This document shows, one piece after another, positions 8,589 to 17,494 of a stretch of 36,733 bases of DNA (its first letter is position 1; the number at the start of each line of letters is the position of its first letter). Made by a program: the position numbers and the translations under genes. Location: positions 1-36,733 of the IMG/VR virus record IMGVR_UViG_3300009177_000073, one strand, 5' to 3'. Source of the stretch: a virus. The notes under the pieces were generated by a model that worked only from the letters and a program-made list of their open reading frames with translations, searched no databases and had not been told where the DNA came from.

Positions 8589-10122
8589 TAGCCATTGCTT
8601 CGATTGCAAGCTGGCGGTCTTTAACGATTTCATAATCTTTAGCTCTCCTTACTAAGTGTTCTTTGATACCTAACATTAAGTTACGTAAGGTATCATATGG
8701 ATCGTCACCATCAAATTCTCTTACATCTTCTGGAGCCTTACCATCTACACCTTTATCTTCATAGATGCAATATGGAATAGTCTCTATTAATAATTCACAG
8801 TTAGAAAATACTTGTAACTTAGGTAATGGTGTAGGATCAATTTCTTCAATCCAAATTCTAGTATATTTCTCGTAGGCTTCCTGACCATACATTCTAAAGA
8901 TTTGTTCGGCGGTTTCTTTATTAAACTCACCTTCATAATACTTCTTAATATTGGGCTTTTCCCACTTAAGAAACTCATGAATAGCAAGTTTACCGCCAAT
9001 ACGATCTTTCTTACCTAATTCAGCTAACGTCCTAAAATTGGACTTACGAAGCTCTTTATTCAACTGACTAATAATAGATTCTTCGCCTTGATGTTGAGCC
9101 GCAGAATGACAAATAATAATTTTCTCAACTCGTTGGCACTCTTGTCCAGTAATGTTGATAAGATCAGCAATCCAACTAGACGGTTTCTGCCCTTTTTTGG
9201 CATACTCACGATATATATAAACACGCCCATTTGGAGAAATTGCAGCCCAATAAATACAAGTATAGGCAGCAAAGCCCCAATCAATGCCAATAATAACAGG
9301 CCACCAATCAGGAATAATGAAAGGAGTAACGACATGCTTAGCATTCTCCGGTTCATTAGGAAGTGGATCAATTCTCCACTCCATAAATACCTGACCTTCG
9401 TATGTATCCCAATCTCCTAAAAGTTTAGCTCTCTTTTCAGCTTCAGGTAACGATTCTAACTGTTGTATATATTCAGGATTAGCCTTCAATAATTCTGGAT
9501 TATCTGTAATCTTTGCTGGAATAAAAATTCGTCGCAATCCAGTTTGCATATCTTCAATAATTTTACCACCAAACTTATCAGGAGTTACGAAGCGTTTCTT
9601 GAAAAAAGAGTGCCCGACGTTACCAGGGTTTGATCCACTTCTAGCAATTGCAGGTAAATCAGCCGAACGAGATCGCATACGAGTTGCAATCATATACATA
9701 TACATAAATTCAGTAAAATGGGTAGACTCATCAAATTCTACTAAATTATATTGGTCAGAGTCATAATCTCTAATATTCTTTTCATGTTCACAATGACCAT
9801 ACCAATGCTTTGCACCAGAAGGCCATTTCCAAAACTTCTTACTTTCATTATAGATAGCACCTGTATGTGGATAAATCTCTTGTGCCCGAGCGATAATTTC
9901 CTTCTCAAGATGCTTTAAGTTACGCCTTAACGTAATCCCCTTGTAGTAAGGATGCTCATGGAATTGATAAATCAATGGCATCCAAACTAATATCTCCGTC
10001 TTTCCACTTCCAGCTGAACCACCATAAAGAGCTTCCTTAACAGTAAAAGGAACCTGTAGAAATTCCTTTTGCTTAGGAGTCGGTGTAAATGAGCGTTCAG
10101 CTACAGAAGCTACTTCAATCAC
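8479..10122 (-). CDS. terL: Terminase large subunit (DNA-packaging ATPase/nuclease)
   Basis: 547 residues. Cleaves concatemeric phage DNA and pumps it through the portal. Walker A GGSAGSGKT at 34-42 (Lys41), Walker B NLVEFDE at 126-132 (Asp131, Glu132), coupling-like motif RSGSNPG at 161-167, and the RNase H-like nuclease domain starting at 'VIIGIDWGFA' with Asp281. This is the canonical two-domain TerL, full length. The start is GTG at 10122 behind GAGAT. Its C-terminus carries a Lys/Arg-rich tail (ERKEKKSTSIRRAGFRRRMSVV) that overlaps the next small gene in another frame. Confidence 0.96.
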   Translation of the reverse strand: MIEVASVAERSFTPTPKQKEFLQVPFTVKEALYGGSAGSGKTEILVWMPLIYQFHEHPYYKGITLRRNLKHLEKEIIARAQEIYPHTGAIYNESKKFWKWPSGAKHWYGHCEHEKNIRDYDSDQYNLVEFDESTHFTEFMYMYMIATRMRSRSADLPAIARSGSNPGNVGHSFFKKRFVTPDKFGGKIIEDMQTGLRRIFIPAKITDNPELLKANPEYIQQLESLPEAEKRAKLLGDWDTYEGQVFMEWRIDPLPNEPENAKHVVTPFIIPDWWPVIIGIDWGFAAYTCIYWAAISPNGRVYIYREYAKKGQKPSSWIADLINITGQECQRVEKIIICHSAAQHQGEESIISQLNKELRKSNFRTLAELGKKDRIGGKLAIHEFLKWEKPNIKKYYEGEFNKETAEQIFRMYGQEAYEKYTRIWIEEIDPTPLPKLQVFSNCELLIETIPYCIYEDKGVDGKAPEDVREFDGDDPYDTLRNLMLGIKEHLVRRAKDYEIVKDRQLAIEAMANGDQTSFYRRMEHIERKEKKSTSIRRAGFRRRMSVV

Positions 10123-10179
10123 GGTATCTCAACCAATTGAAGAAATCAACAATTTTATTACCAATCCAGATTAATAACT

Positions 10180-10374
10180 TCACGGCTTTGGAAGTAAATG
10201 AGCCGGCTGATTAGTCATTAACCGTGTTACTAAAGAACCACCTAACTGGGCTAAACCTTGAACAACAGTTCCAATCTGATGATCAGGAAAAAAGATATTC
10301 CAAATCTGAACAGCAGCAATTAATACATACTGTATAATTAACGTTCGAGTTGTAAGAACTTGCTTGGAATCCAT
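10180..10374 (-). CDS. Small single-span membrane protein (holin candidate)
   Basis: 64 residues, with one strongly hydrophobic segment, roughly 'TLIIQYVLIAAVQIWNIFF' (residues 11-29), then a weakly amphipathic stretch and a short polar tail. The start follows GGGAAAA. It lies among late genes together with other small membrane proteins, just upstream of terminase. One transmembrane segment fits a small holin or a membrane accessory, but there is no family signature. The endolysin that it would serve is not recognised in this window. Confidence 0.6.
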   Translation of the reverse strand: MDSKQVLTTRTLIIQYVLIAAVQIWNIFFPDHQIGTVVQGLAQLGGSLVTRLMTNQPAHLLPKP

Positions 10375-10375
10375 T

Positions 10376-10588
10376 TTACTTTTCCCTTCTTAAATTAATA
10401 TCATTAGCTAAGAAAACCATTCTAGTATTATAAACTCGTTCATCCAAAGTCTTATATGGAGGCATTGGTTCTGTAAAAGTAGCAGTTAAATTACAATAAT
10501 TTTCATCCATAGTAATAGATTTAACTTTAGCAGGAATAAGAATCGTATCTCCAATATGTAACTCATCCCCATTAATATCATGTGGCAT
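10376..10588 (-). CDS. Small beta-barrel-like phage protein
   Basis: 70 residues, MPHDINGDELHIGDTILIPAKVKSI... The 'HDINGDELHIGDTILIPAKV' stretch followed by 'YCNLTATF' resembles small SH3-like barrel proteins that many phages encode next to virion genes. I choose the ATG at 10588 because GGGAGA lies 5 nt upstream; a TTG six codons further upstream is less likely. Gap to the preceding gene is 2 nt and to the next gene 1 nt, so all are probably translated from one transcript. Function unknown. Confidence 0.7.
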   Translation of the reverse strand: MPHDINGDELHIGDTILIPAKVKSITMDENYCNLTATFTEPMPPYKTLDERVYNTRMVFLANDINLRREK

Positions 10589-10590
10589 AG

Positions 10591-11814
10591 CTATCTCCCT
10601 GAACAAAAGCCTGTAATCTGCATACCGGGAAAGTTATTATTCAGAACTGCTCGATTTAAAGTATTCCAATACTCAACTGAACGTTCATTATTATACTTCG
10701 ATTCAGTTCCACGTTCAAATAAGAAGAACCAAATTCCAGTAGGCCAACCATTAATTCCCTGTCCGAAACGGACAGTAAAATCGGAGATTCGATTAATAAC
10801 GTCTGCATTACTCTCTCTATCATCCTGATACATTATTCCAGCAATACCAATCTTCTTAGCCCATTGCCAGAATCCAGCTTCAGGAGATATAGATTCACCT
10901 TTACCAACTTTAATTAACGAAAGAGGAACATGACAATGTGAGCAAACTTCACCCTGACTTACATTAGCTGAGAAGTATGGATTACCACAAGTTGCACAAT
11001 ACCAAAATGGGTCATCCCCAATGCCTGCGGCATGTTCATCTGTATAGTGAACTAATAGGACGGCATCCACAGTTAATAACTGACGAGCCTGCCAAGTCTC
11101 ACTAATCATTTGCTGAGTATTATTGTTATCAGCTTGATTTTGTTCCCACTTAACAAATGCAGCTTTAATTAATGCAAAAGGTAACGTCGTATCAACAGTC
11201 TTATCTTCATCCCTCATTAAAGCACATAGAGGAATAATCTTATCATTGTAAAGTTCTAGTAAGAATATTTGATCCTGAGATTCATCTATGGAAGGGTAAT
11301 CATCACTATACACAGCACCGTTACGCAGAGAAATAGGCATAGTAGCCCAATCTCCGAACGCAGCTCGATATCTATCTCGAATAACTTTTCGATTCTCCAA
11401 AGTATGAACACCATACTCAGGAGTAAACACATATGGAGAAGGAGAACTAAACCGTGGTAATCCTGATGCTGATATTCCACACAGGTCACCCTTCATATCT
11501 TTAATCTGATCTACTGTAGGAAATATAATAACAGGTGGTGTTGGACCTGGATTAACTACTTCGAGTTGAGTAGTCCAAACAGTTATTGGATAACCAACTA
11601 CCACTAATCCATTATAAGGAACGTAGCCATCAGCAGTAATTCTAATTGGATACTGTTTAGGATTAGGTAATGTTACTTCTAAATAACCTTCATTATCAGC
11701 AACGTAGTCCTGATCATTAATACCACAATGAAAGAATGGAACCCTCGCCCCACCAGTTGAGGTAACTGTAACTACTAATTTACAAATCGTTGATGGCGGC
11801 TTCGGTTTACCCAT
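10591..11814 (-). CDS. Two-domain surface protein: Ig-like/CarboxypepD-like N-terminus plus TIM-barrel-like domain with zinc knuckle
   Basis: 407 residues. Residues 8-95 form a carboxypeptidase-regulatory-like beta domain ('DNEGYLEVTLPNPKQYPIRITADGYVPYNG'). From about 110 on, alternating strands and helices ('QIFLLELYNDKIIPLCALMRDE', 'AVLLVHYTDEHAAG', 'GIAGIMYQDDRESNADVINRISDFTVRFG', 'WPTGIWFFLFERG') suggest a barrel such as those of glycoside-hydrolase-like phage proteins. Two CxxC pairs (CATC...CSHC) form a zinc ribbon inserted between strands. Could be a receptor-binding or cell-wall/capsule-active protein. Catalytic residues are not assigned; the domain calls are by eye. Confidence 0.55.
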   Translation of the reverse strand: MGKPKPPSTICKLVVTVTSTGGARVPFFHCGINDQDYVADNEGYLEVTLPNPKQYPIRITADGYVPYNGLVVVGYPITVWTTQLEVVNPGPTPPVIIFPTVDQIKDMKGDLCGISASGLPRFSSPSPYVFTPEYGVHTLENRKVIRDRYRAAFGDWATMPISLRNGAVYSDDYPSIDESQDQIFLLELYNDKIIPLCALMRDEDKTVDTTLPFALIKAAFVKWEQNQADNNNTQQMISETWQARQLLTVDAVLLVHYTDEHAAGIGDDPFWYCATCGNPYFSANVSQGEVCSHCHVPLSLIKVGKGESISPEAGFWQWAKKIGIAGIMYQDDRESNADVINRISDFTVRFGQGINGWPTGIWFFLFERGTESKYNNERSVEYWNTLNRAVLNNNFPGMQITGFCSGR

Positions 11815-11999
11815 TATTCATCATCCTCTGCTGGCATACCAAAACGTTTCTTAAAGGTAAGCCACATTAAATCTACTTTTGCTTCTAACTTAGTAAATCT
11901 AGCAACGTTTGCTATATGAAAGCGATATAAAGTATAAACGAATGAAGCAATAGTTATTAAAGTCCCTAACGATATTGTAGGGTCAAATAGTCGTTTCAT
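11814..11999 (-). CDS. Small membrane protein, paralogue of the next upstream gene (holin-like)
   Basis: With the ATG at 11999 the product is 61 residues: MKRLFDPTISLGTLITIASFVYTLYRF, then a charged helix (RFTKLEAKVDLMWLTFKKRF). It has one N-terminal membrane segment and a cytoplasmic amphipathic tail. It aligns with the 52-residue gene upstream (RFDPTVSLGSIIVSATLIIYLVV...). That similarity is why I prefer this start to a TTG at 12050, although GAGGAT lies 6 nt before that TTG. A holin/antiholin pair is a reasonable guess. Confidence 0.6.
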   Translation of the reverse strand: MKRLFDPTISLGTLITIASFVYTLYRFHIANVARFTKLEAKVDLMWLTFKKRFGMPAEDDE

Positions 12000-12009
12000 T
12001 GGCTCAGGA

Positions 12010-12168
12010 TCAGATACCTGATTTGTTAAAGCGAACAATAAGTGAGTCAATCTTATCCTCTAAATTCGCAAACTTCTTAATAAAATACCAGTTATTTACA
12101 ACCAAATAAATAATCAAAGTAGCAGATACTATTATACTACCCAATGAAACTGTAGGGTCAAATCGCAT
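12010..12168 (-). CDS. 52-residue membrane protein, paralogue of the downstream gene
   Basis: MRFDPTVSLGSIIVSATLIIYLVVNNWYFIKKFANLEDKIDSLIVRFNKSGI is my reading (given in parts: RFDPTVSLG, a hydrophobic segment of about 17 residues, then a charged helix). It starts with ATG at 12168, 4 nt before the end of the upstream gene. It shares FDPT[VI]SLG and the same layout with the next gene, so the pair arose by tandem duplication. Type: N-terminal signal-anchor with a short coiled coil. Candidate holin, antiholin or membrane-anchored accessory protein. Confidence 0.6.
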   Translation of the reverse strand: MRFDPTVSLGSIIVSATLIIYLVVNNWYFIKKFANLEDKIDSLIVRFNKSGI

Positions 12169-12172
12169 AAGT

Positions 12173-12412
12173 TTACTTTATTAATGCATTTAAAGTTTCT
12201 TGTAGCTTAGGATTCGCCTTTAATAAAGCTGCGATATCTTCAACGGCTGCAATGATTTGTTCAACATCGGTAATAGCTTTACCGAAATCAAATCCAGACT
12301 GAATCATAGCCTGAATATCTTTAACTGACGAGACGATTGATTTAACATCCCCAAGAACTCGTTCCAAGTTTCCACCTGCTAATAACTGCATTATTAATTT
12401 AAGCCAATCCAT
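12173..12412 (-). CDS. Amphipathic helical small protein
   Basis: 79 residues, almost entirely helical: a hydrophobic N-terminus (DWLKLIMQLLAGG) and repeated 'VEQIIAAVEDIAALLK'-type amphipathic helices with Val/Ile at heptad-like spacing. A GGGGGAT ribosome site lies 4 nt before the ATG. Its start lies 19 nt inside the end of the upstream gene. It could bind a membrane surface or form a helical bundle. Neighbouring membrane proteins suggest a lysis or envelope role; no family recognised. Confidence 0.6.
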   Translation of the reverse strand: MDWLKLIMQLLAGGNLERVLGDVKSIVSSVKDIQAMIQSGFDFGKAITDVEQIIAAVEDIAALLKANPKLQETLNALIK

Positions 12413-14619
12413 TTTATCCCCCTAATATAGTCAACTAAATTGATAGGCTTTGTAAGCCTTGAACGAACAAAATTAGGAGCCTGATGATAAAGCCAATTCC
12501 ATATCGAAACTGGTTCAGGTTCAGGAGAGCCAGCAATATTAAGTACTACGCCATAAGGTTTAACAGCGGCAGTAGTTAAGTCAGTTCCATTAGTAAATAC
12601 AATGAACTTTCTAGAAGCTTCGTCATAGTAATTACCACCAATAATACACTCAGAATGGGTATAAATAACTGAAGCATTAGTAGCACAAGGAAAATTAGAA
12701 TCAATTAATCTAAGCCAAATAAAGGATGTTGGATTAACATTATAATCTGGAGTAGCTCCTAATGTTGCTGTATCATAAACAATCATTGCTGGCTGAGTCA
12801 ATCCATTAGGGCCTGTTACACTAACTCCAAGATCAATATCCTCACGAGGAGAAAGTTGTGGACCGTGAGCTAATACTAGCTGACCAGTATGAGCACCATC
12901 TAAAACAATACCAAATCCATTATTAGTTGGAAGTCCTGGAATAGTTCCAGTCCCATTATTAACATAAGTAACAGCATCATTAGAGTCACTCACATGAGAA
13001 ATTGCAGCAGTCATATGAGTAGTGCAGGTTGAATCAGCATTAAAACTAGAGATTAAACTATTAGCAGTAGCTGTAATAACACTTGAACTATTAGTAGGTA
13101 AATGAATAGTAGTAATCTTACCAGAAACTGTGCAACTAAATGATTGACTTGCTCCATCATTTACATAATTAACTTTAACTACTTGAGCAGGATCACTTGA
13201 ATAATAGGCTGACTTAACATTAAATCTAACATCAGCATGAAGTGTTGGAGAAGCAGCTAAACTATATCCAGTAGCTTCCCAAGCTTCAGCAGCATTACGA
13301 GCCATTAATTTATAAGGTTGTGTTCCGAATAAACTAAACTGCTGACCTGCTGCTGTTTTATACCAATAAGGTCCAACAATAAAATGTCCAGCACCTATAA
13401 CACCAGTCTTAGTTCCACTAACAAAATACATCCCCTGAACGAAATCACCATTAATCCAACTACCAAATCCACTATATTGATCAGGGTCTACCTCAACTTC
13501 AGAAGCATTACTAGTTACACCATAAGTTATAGCTGTCCCACCAGCATAAGTATAATTCTTAAATCCTGGAGGATTAGGAGCTAATGTAGCCGTAGCATAA
13601 GAAGGTCTACGACCTGACCATTGTGGAACTCCATTTAATGTTCCATCTAAATTAACTTGACCCTGACTTAACTGATAATGACTTAAGTAATCAACAGTTT
13701 GAACTATATCAGTAGTTCTAAGTTTAGCATTACCTGCTCTAGTAGATCCAAATCCATTTGGAGTTGATACTGTAGGCCAATCAGCACCACACCATATCGC
13801 TGGTCCCCAATTAGGTGGATTTTGTGTATGTGTTAATCCAGTAGAAGTACACATCTTTCCATCAGGCGCAGGTGTTGGATTAGATCCTCTAAATGGACCG
13901 CATCCACCTTCTTCACCTTGAGCACCTGAAGTTCCGCCATAAGTTCCAGTTCCTGCACATATCCTTTGTGGACTACTACAAATCGTTGAAAGACCTGTTT
14001 GATTAGCGTCACCAGTTCCAGGATTAACTAATTCACAAGTAACCCAATTCCAAGGTGGAGGATTATTCGGAGGATTACCATAAGTTAATCCATATTGAAT
14101 ATAAACATAACGATGTCCACCAGACTCGTGATATCCTAAACCAGCAGGATAAGGAGTAAATGGAGTATTTTCTAAGACTACTTCATTTCCATTAATATCA
14201 TAAGTATATCCATATTGACCATGCCACATTTCATAAAGAGCACCACTACTATATCCCCAATTACGATAATAAATTGCAGGTGTAGCAGTATCTGGAGTAG
14301 AACCTAAAGATGTAGGAACAATATATTCAATTAAAGAATAATAACCATAATATCCAGACTGTCCTTCTTGTAATGAGAAGCAATGGATTAAATTATCCAT
14401 TGATGCCCTACCACAAGTTGAAATCGGTCCACCTATATATGGAAGTGGTGATGCACCCGGATCATTAGGATGTGGATTTGTTCCACCAGGAATAGTAAAA
14501 TATCCTCCTAATGAAACATCAGACTGCGTAATAACTGGACCTGTATTAGTAGTCACTACAAATGGTAGTGCCTGAGCTAAAAGCACAGATACAATTATCG
14601 GTCTAATAAAAGGATTCAC
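12394..14619 (-). CDS. Large exported, Cys-containing beta-rich protein
   Basis: 741 residues with a GTG start at 14619. The N-terminus 'NPFIRPIIVSVLLAQALPFVV' looks like a Sec signal or membrane anchor. The body is Gly/Tyr/Asn/Thr-rich with many aromatic strands and no long helices, plus several Cys (for example in 'ISTCGRASMDNLIHC' and 'RICAGTGTYGG...EGGCGPF') that could form disulfides outside the cytoplasm. That composition fits a beta-propeller or fibre-like surface protein. It is next to the tail-fibre-like genes. Not recognised as a named family. Confidence 0.65.
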   Translation of the reverse strand: MNPFIRPIIVSVLLAQALPFVVTTNTGPVITQSDVSLGGYFTIPGGTNPHPNDPGASPLPYIGGPISTCGRASMDNLIHCFSLQEGQSGYYGYYSLIEYIVPTSLGSTPDTATPAIYYRNWGYSSGALYEMWHGQYGYTYDINGNEVVLENTPFTPYPAGLGYHESGGHRYVYIQYGLTYGNPPNNPPPWNWVTCELVNPGTGDANQTGLSTICSSPQRICAGTGTYGGTSGAQGEEGGCGPFRGSNPTPAPDGKMCTSTGLTHTQNPPNWGPAIWCGADWPTVSTPNGFGSTRAGNAKLRTTDIVQTVDYLSHYQLSQGQVNLDGTLNGVPQWSGRRPSYATATLAPNPPGFKNYTYAGGTAITYGVTSNASEVEVDPDQYSGFGSWINGDFVQGMYFVSGTKTGVIGAGHFIVGPYWYKTAAGQQFSLFGTQPYKLMARNAAEAWEATGYSLAASPTLHADVRFNVKSAYYSSDPAQVVKVNYVNDGASQSFSCTVSGKITTIHLPTNSSSVITATANSLISSFNADSTCTTHMTAAISHVSDSNDAVTYVNNGTGTIPGLPTNNGFGIVLDGAHTGQLVLAHGPQLSPREDIDLGVSVTGPNGLTQPAMIVYDTATLGATPDYNVNPTSFIWLRLIDSNFPCATNASVIYTHSECIIGGNYYDEASRKFIVFTNGTDLTTAAVKPYGVVLNIAGSPEPEPVSIWNWLYHQAPNFVRSRLTKPINLVDYIRGIKWIGLN

Positions 14620-14622
14620 TAT

Positions 14623-15411
14623 TTAATACCCTTTAAAAAGAAAATCAAATGTTCTAGTTAATATATCTTTACAGCACTTAATTGGAGCACCGTTAAAGAT
14701 TCCAGCAGGAACAGTTGCACCACCTCCACCAGAATCCATTTTAAATGCTGCCTGATTAACTGCTATATATTGAGCACTAGATTGTGTCCAAGTAGGATTT
14801 GAAGATCCAGATGTTCCTTGAATAACATAACCTGATGCACCACCAATACCATCACCAGGAATAGGAACTTGATTATCTAAAGCTGAGAAGCTGCTACCAG
14901 AAACATTACATGCATCAATAGTATTACCAAAAGAACAAGCGCTAAATATTAACTCATTATTTTCACTTGGAGTAATACTTCCAGGCTGTAAAGTAGTTCC
15001 TACTGATGTAGCTCCACTTTCACTATCATATGGACTAGTAAGTTTTACACCACTAAAACATCCTACAGCAATACCTGAATAAGATGCTCCACCTGAAACT
15101 GTAAAAGTATGACCACTTCCTACAGTTGGATTAGCAGTATAAAAGATTTGAACACCAGTTTGAAATCCTGTATCATAAGCTGTCCGTGGTGTCCAAGTAT
15201 TTCCCTTAGAATCTGAAACAGTTGGTTCACTTATGCTATAATAAAATGTCGATACTACACAAAAATTTGCTCCAGTAGTATTAATAGAACTAGTAGTAGA
15301 ACCACTAGCACTAGCTGCTGAAATAGCATGAGCTACTAATGCAACGGTCCTGAAAGCTGGACTAGGAGCAAGGACTGATAATGAGATTAATATTGAAGAT
15401 ATTATTTTCAT
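14623..15411 (-). CDS. Exported beta-sandwich fibre-like protein
   Basis: 262 residues. The N-terminus (MKIISSILISLSVLAPSPAF) is a convincing signal sequence with basic residue, hydrophobic core and small residues. The mature part is Ser/Gly/Thr-rich with 'PTVSDSKGNTWTPRTAYDTG', 'GHTFTVSGGASYSGIAVGCFSG' and 'NELIFSACSF', a pattern I associate with beta-sandwich domains in secreted and phage fibre proteins. The start ATG overlaps the TAA of the preceding gene (TAATG). Probably a surface or receptor-interaction protein. Confidence 0.6.
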   Translation of the reverse strand: MKIISSILISLSVLAPSPAFRTVALVAHAISAASASGSTTSSINTTGANFCVVSTFYYSISEPTVSDSKGNTWTPRTAYDTGFQTGVQIFYTANPTVGSGHTFTVSGGASYSGIAVGCFSGVKLTSPYDSESGATSVGTTLQPGSITPSENNELIFSACSFGNTIDACNVSGSSFSALDNQVPIPGDGIGGASGYVIQGTSGSSNPTWTQSSAQYIAVNQAAFKMDSGGGGATVPAGIFNGAPIKCCKDILTRTFDFLFKGY

Positions 15412-17039
15412 TATTGTATAGCAAAGTTATAAATTGAAAAACTAAGAAGTTCAGCGGCCACACCTAAACTATTATTAAGAGATATTCTTCCCCAAAATTC
15501 ACTACCAGCAGTACAAGTGGCAAGACTATGACCTGATGCTACACTTAAAGTAATAGTAAAATCATTTAATTGCATTACTGTTCCTTTAGCAGTATCAGCA
15601 CCAGTATCAGGCGTTGCACTATATGTCGTAGGAGCTACAGCACCATCAGCAGCACATTTACCTTCAATACTCCAAGTAGCAGTTCCACTAGTTGTATTAG
15701 CTCTCCATTTACCAATAAGAGTCATTGCAGTTCCATCCCAATCAGTTGGAATTGGAAAATGGAATTGCAATTCAGTTGTAGATCCATCAGGGAAACTAGC
15801 AGTAGGAACTAATATTGTAGAGCCAGAAGTAGCAGCGGCAGCGGCTCCAGAACCTTGTGTATTAAAAGCTAATGTTGCTGTTCCAGCTTGAGTAGCCGCA
15901 GCAATCCAAGCATAAGCTCTAGTTAATTTTAATCCAAGATTTCCACTTGAAAAAGTAAATCCACTTGATAAAGTAGCTGAACCTGGACCACCAGCACCAT
16001 CATTCCAGTAAATTAATTTATCAGCATTAGGATCGGTAAAAGAAAATAACTGTCCACCATCTTTAATACTATCAGCACTACTTCCATTCCAAACAGCAGC
16101 GTGCAAGTCTGTAGTTGCACCAGATCGTGTTACTCCAGAAGCTCCAGCAGGGGCTGTAAAGTTACCAGTTCCATCTAAGAAATGAGCAGAGTTACCATCT
16201 AATTTCTTAACAAATCCATGATTAGATATGCTAACATTATTAATTGTATTATCCGCTAAACTTAATCCGGCTTCGGTTAATCCAGTAGCATTAGTTAAAG
16301 TTCCACTTGATGGAGTTCCTAATGGACCACCGCTGTAAAGGATTGTTACACTAGAATTAGGAAATGTATAAGTCTTAGCTGTTGATGCTGGACCAGAAAT
16401 TATAAATAAAGATCGTCCACCTAATTTACCACCAGAGTCAGCATAAGATACTATTTCATTTGCTGCTGATGATGAAGTATTAGTGGAAAAATCTCCACCA
16501 CCACCACCACCGGCAGCGGTAATAGTTATTGCCTTACCAGTATTATCAGTGGTAAGAGTTATATTAGAACCAGCTACTAAGGTAAGAGCGGTAGGATTTG
16601 CACTTGCAGTAACTGTAGTCTGACCTGATACTACTATTGAGCCGAATAGATTCTGATCTCCAGTATTTGTGCCACTAATTGTGGCATCACCAGACATCGT
16701 TAACGTTCTATTAGCATCACCAGTAGTTAAAGTAAAAGTTCGATTAGCAGTTATATCAGAACCAGGTTTTATTGTAAGGACATGAGAAGCATTAGTATCA
16801 TCTATTGTTAAACCAGTATTAGTTAAATGAATAGAACTTATAGCAGAACATTCTTTAATTAATTTACCAGTCGTTCCATCAAAACAAGTAAAGTTTCCAT
16901 CAGTTGCACTACTTGGACCTACAACATCTCCGCTACCTGCACCTCCAGAACTTAAAGTTCTAGAAGGAGTAATTGTTACTTGAGCGTATACAGTTGTAGG
17001 AATTACTAAAAGGATTAGACTAAGGAATCTTCTTAACAA
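15411..17039 (-). CDS. Tail-fibre-like protein with N-terminal signal sequence
   Basis: I choose the TTG at 17039, because GCGAGG lies 6 nt upstream and it gives a textbook signal peptide, (M)LRRFLSLILLVIPTTVYA-Q. A TTG at 17087 would add 16 residues. The 542-residue body has Gly/Ser/Thr-rich repeats ('SDITANRTFTLTTGDANRTLTMSGDATISGTNTGDQ') typical of fibre shafts, a 'SAHFLDGTGNFTAPAGA' motif seen in many phage tail fibres, a poly-Gly hinge (AAGGGGGGD) and a beta-rich C-terminal domain. A cleavable signal on a fibre is unusual. Confidence 0.75.
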   Translation of the reverse strand: MLRRFLSLILLVIPTTVYAQVTITPSRTLSSGGAGSGDVVGPSSATDGNFTCFDGTTGKLIKECSAISSIHLTNTGLTIDDTNASHVLTIKPGSDITANRTFTLTTGDANRTLTMSGDATISGTNTGDQNLFGSIVVSGQTTVTASANPTALTLVAGSNITLTTDNTGKAITITAAGGGGGGDFSTNTSSSAANEIVSYADSGGKLGGRSLFIISGPASTAKTYTFPNSSVTILYSGGPLGTPSSGTLTNATGLTEAGLSLADNTINNVSISNHGFVKKLDGNSAHFLDGTGNFTAPAGASGVTRSGATTDLHAAVWNGSSADSIKDGGQLFSFTDPNADKLIYWNDGAGGPGSATLSSGFTFSSGNLGLKLTRAYAWIAAATQAGTATLAFNTQGSGAAAAATSGSTILVPTASFPDGSTTELQFHFPIPTDWDGTAMTLIGKWRANTTSGTATWSIEGKCAADGAVAPTTYSATPDTGADTAKGTVMQLNDFTITLSVASGHSLATCTAGSEFWGRISLNNSLGVAAELLSFSIYNFAIQ

Positions 17040-17379
17040 CTTGAGCCTCGCATTTAAGTGTCTGCCAATTAAATTTATCGGTGTCAAGACACTTTAGCTC
17101 TTTGCGAAACTCTTGCTCTAATGTATTCTGCTCTGCACTTAATGAATTAGATGCTACCTTAGCTTGTGCATCTAGGAGATCTACTCGACATTGAGTTACT
17201 TGAATCTTTAACTGATGATTCTCAGCCTTTAGTTTAGATAGTTCTGATAATTCTGGAACTGGTAATGCTGGAGTTTGAAGAAAGAAAAGAGCGCATATGG
17301 GAAGTAGCGAGAACGACGGCGTTTTTCGTAAGGCTTGCCTAATCAGCCGATTAGCTTGAGTGAGACTTGCCTTAATCAT
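17020..17379 (-). CDS. Exported coiled-coil protein (i-spanin candidate)
   Basis: 119 residues: a basic N-terminus, a hydrophobic segment 'FSLLPICALFFLQTPAL' (about 23-39), then a coiled coil 'ELSELSKLKAENHQLKIQVTQCRVDLLDAQAKVASNSL' and a C-terminal region with two more Cys. One N-terminal membrane segment followed by a periplasmic coiled coil is the layout of Rz-type inner-membrane spanins, but an outer-membrane partner is not obvious. The ATG follows AGGAAG. It ends 20 nt inside the fibre gene. Confidence 0.55.
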   Translation of the reverse strand: MIKASLTQANRLIRQALRKTPSFSLLPICALFFLQTPALPVPELSELSKLKAENHQLKIQVTQCRVDLLDAQAKVASNSLSAEQNTLEQEFRKELKCLDTDKFNWQTLKCEAQVVKKIP

Positions 17380-17390
17380 TTGCGTTCTAC

Positions 17391-17494
17391 TTCCTAGTGT
17401 GAGTTGCTTAGCCTAATTAAACGACGGTCTTACAAGTGACTGATGCTCGCTGGCGCTGCGCGCCTAGCTCGCTCCTCTCGATCAAACAAAAGCA
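17391..17494. other. Intergenic GC-rich islet with small hairpin and a CGACGGTCTT repeat
   Basis: 104 bp between two exported-protein genes with no credible frame. It holds one copy of the repeated decamer CGACGGTCTT (17422-17431) and a GC-rich islet around 'GGCGCTGCGCGCC' that forms a 5-bp stem with a 3-nt loop. Such GC content is out of place in this AT-rich genome. No U-run follows on the minus strand, so terminator function is not supported. Confidence 0.4.
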
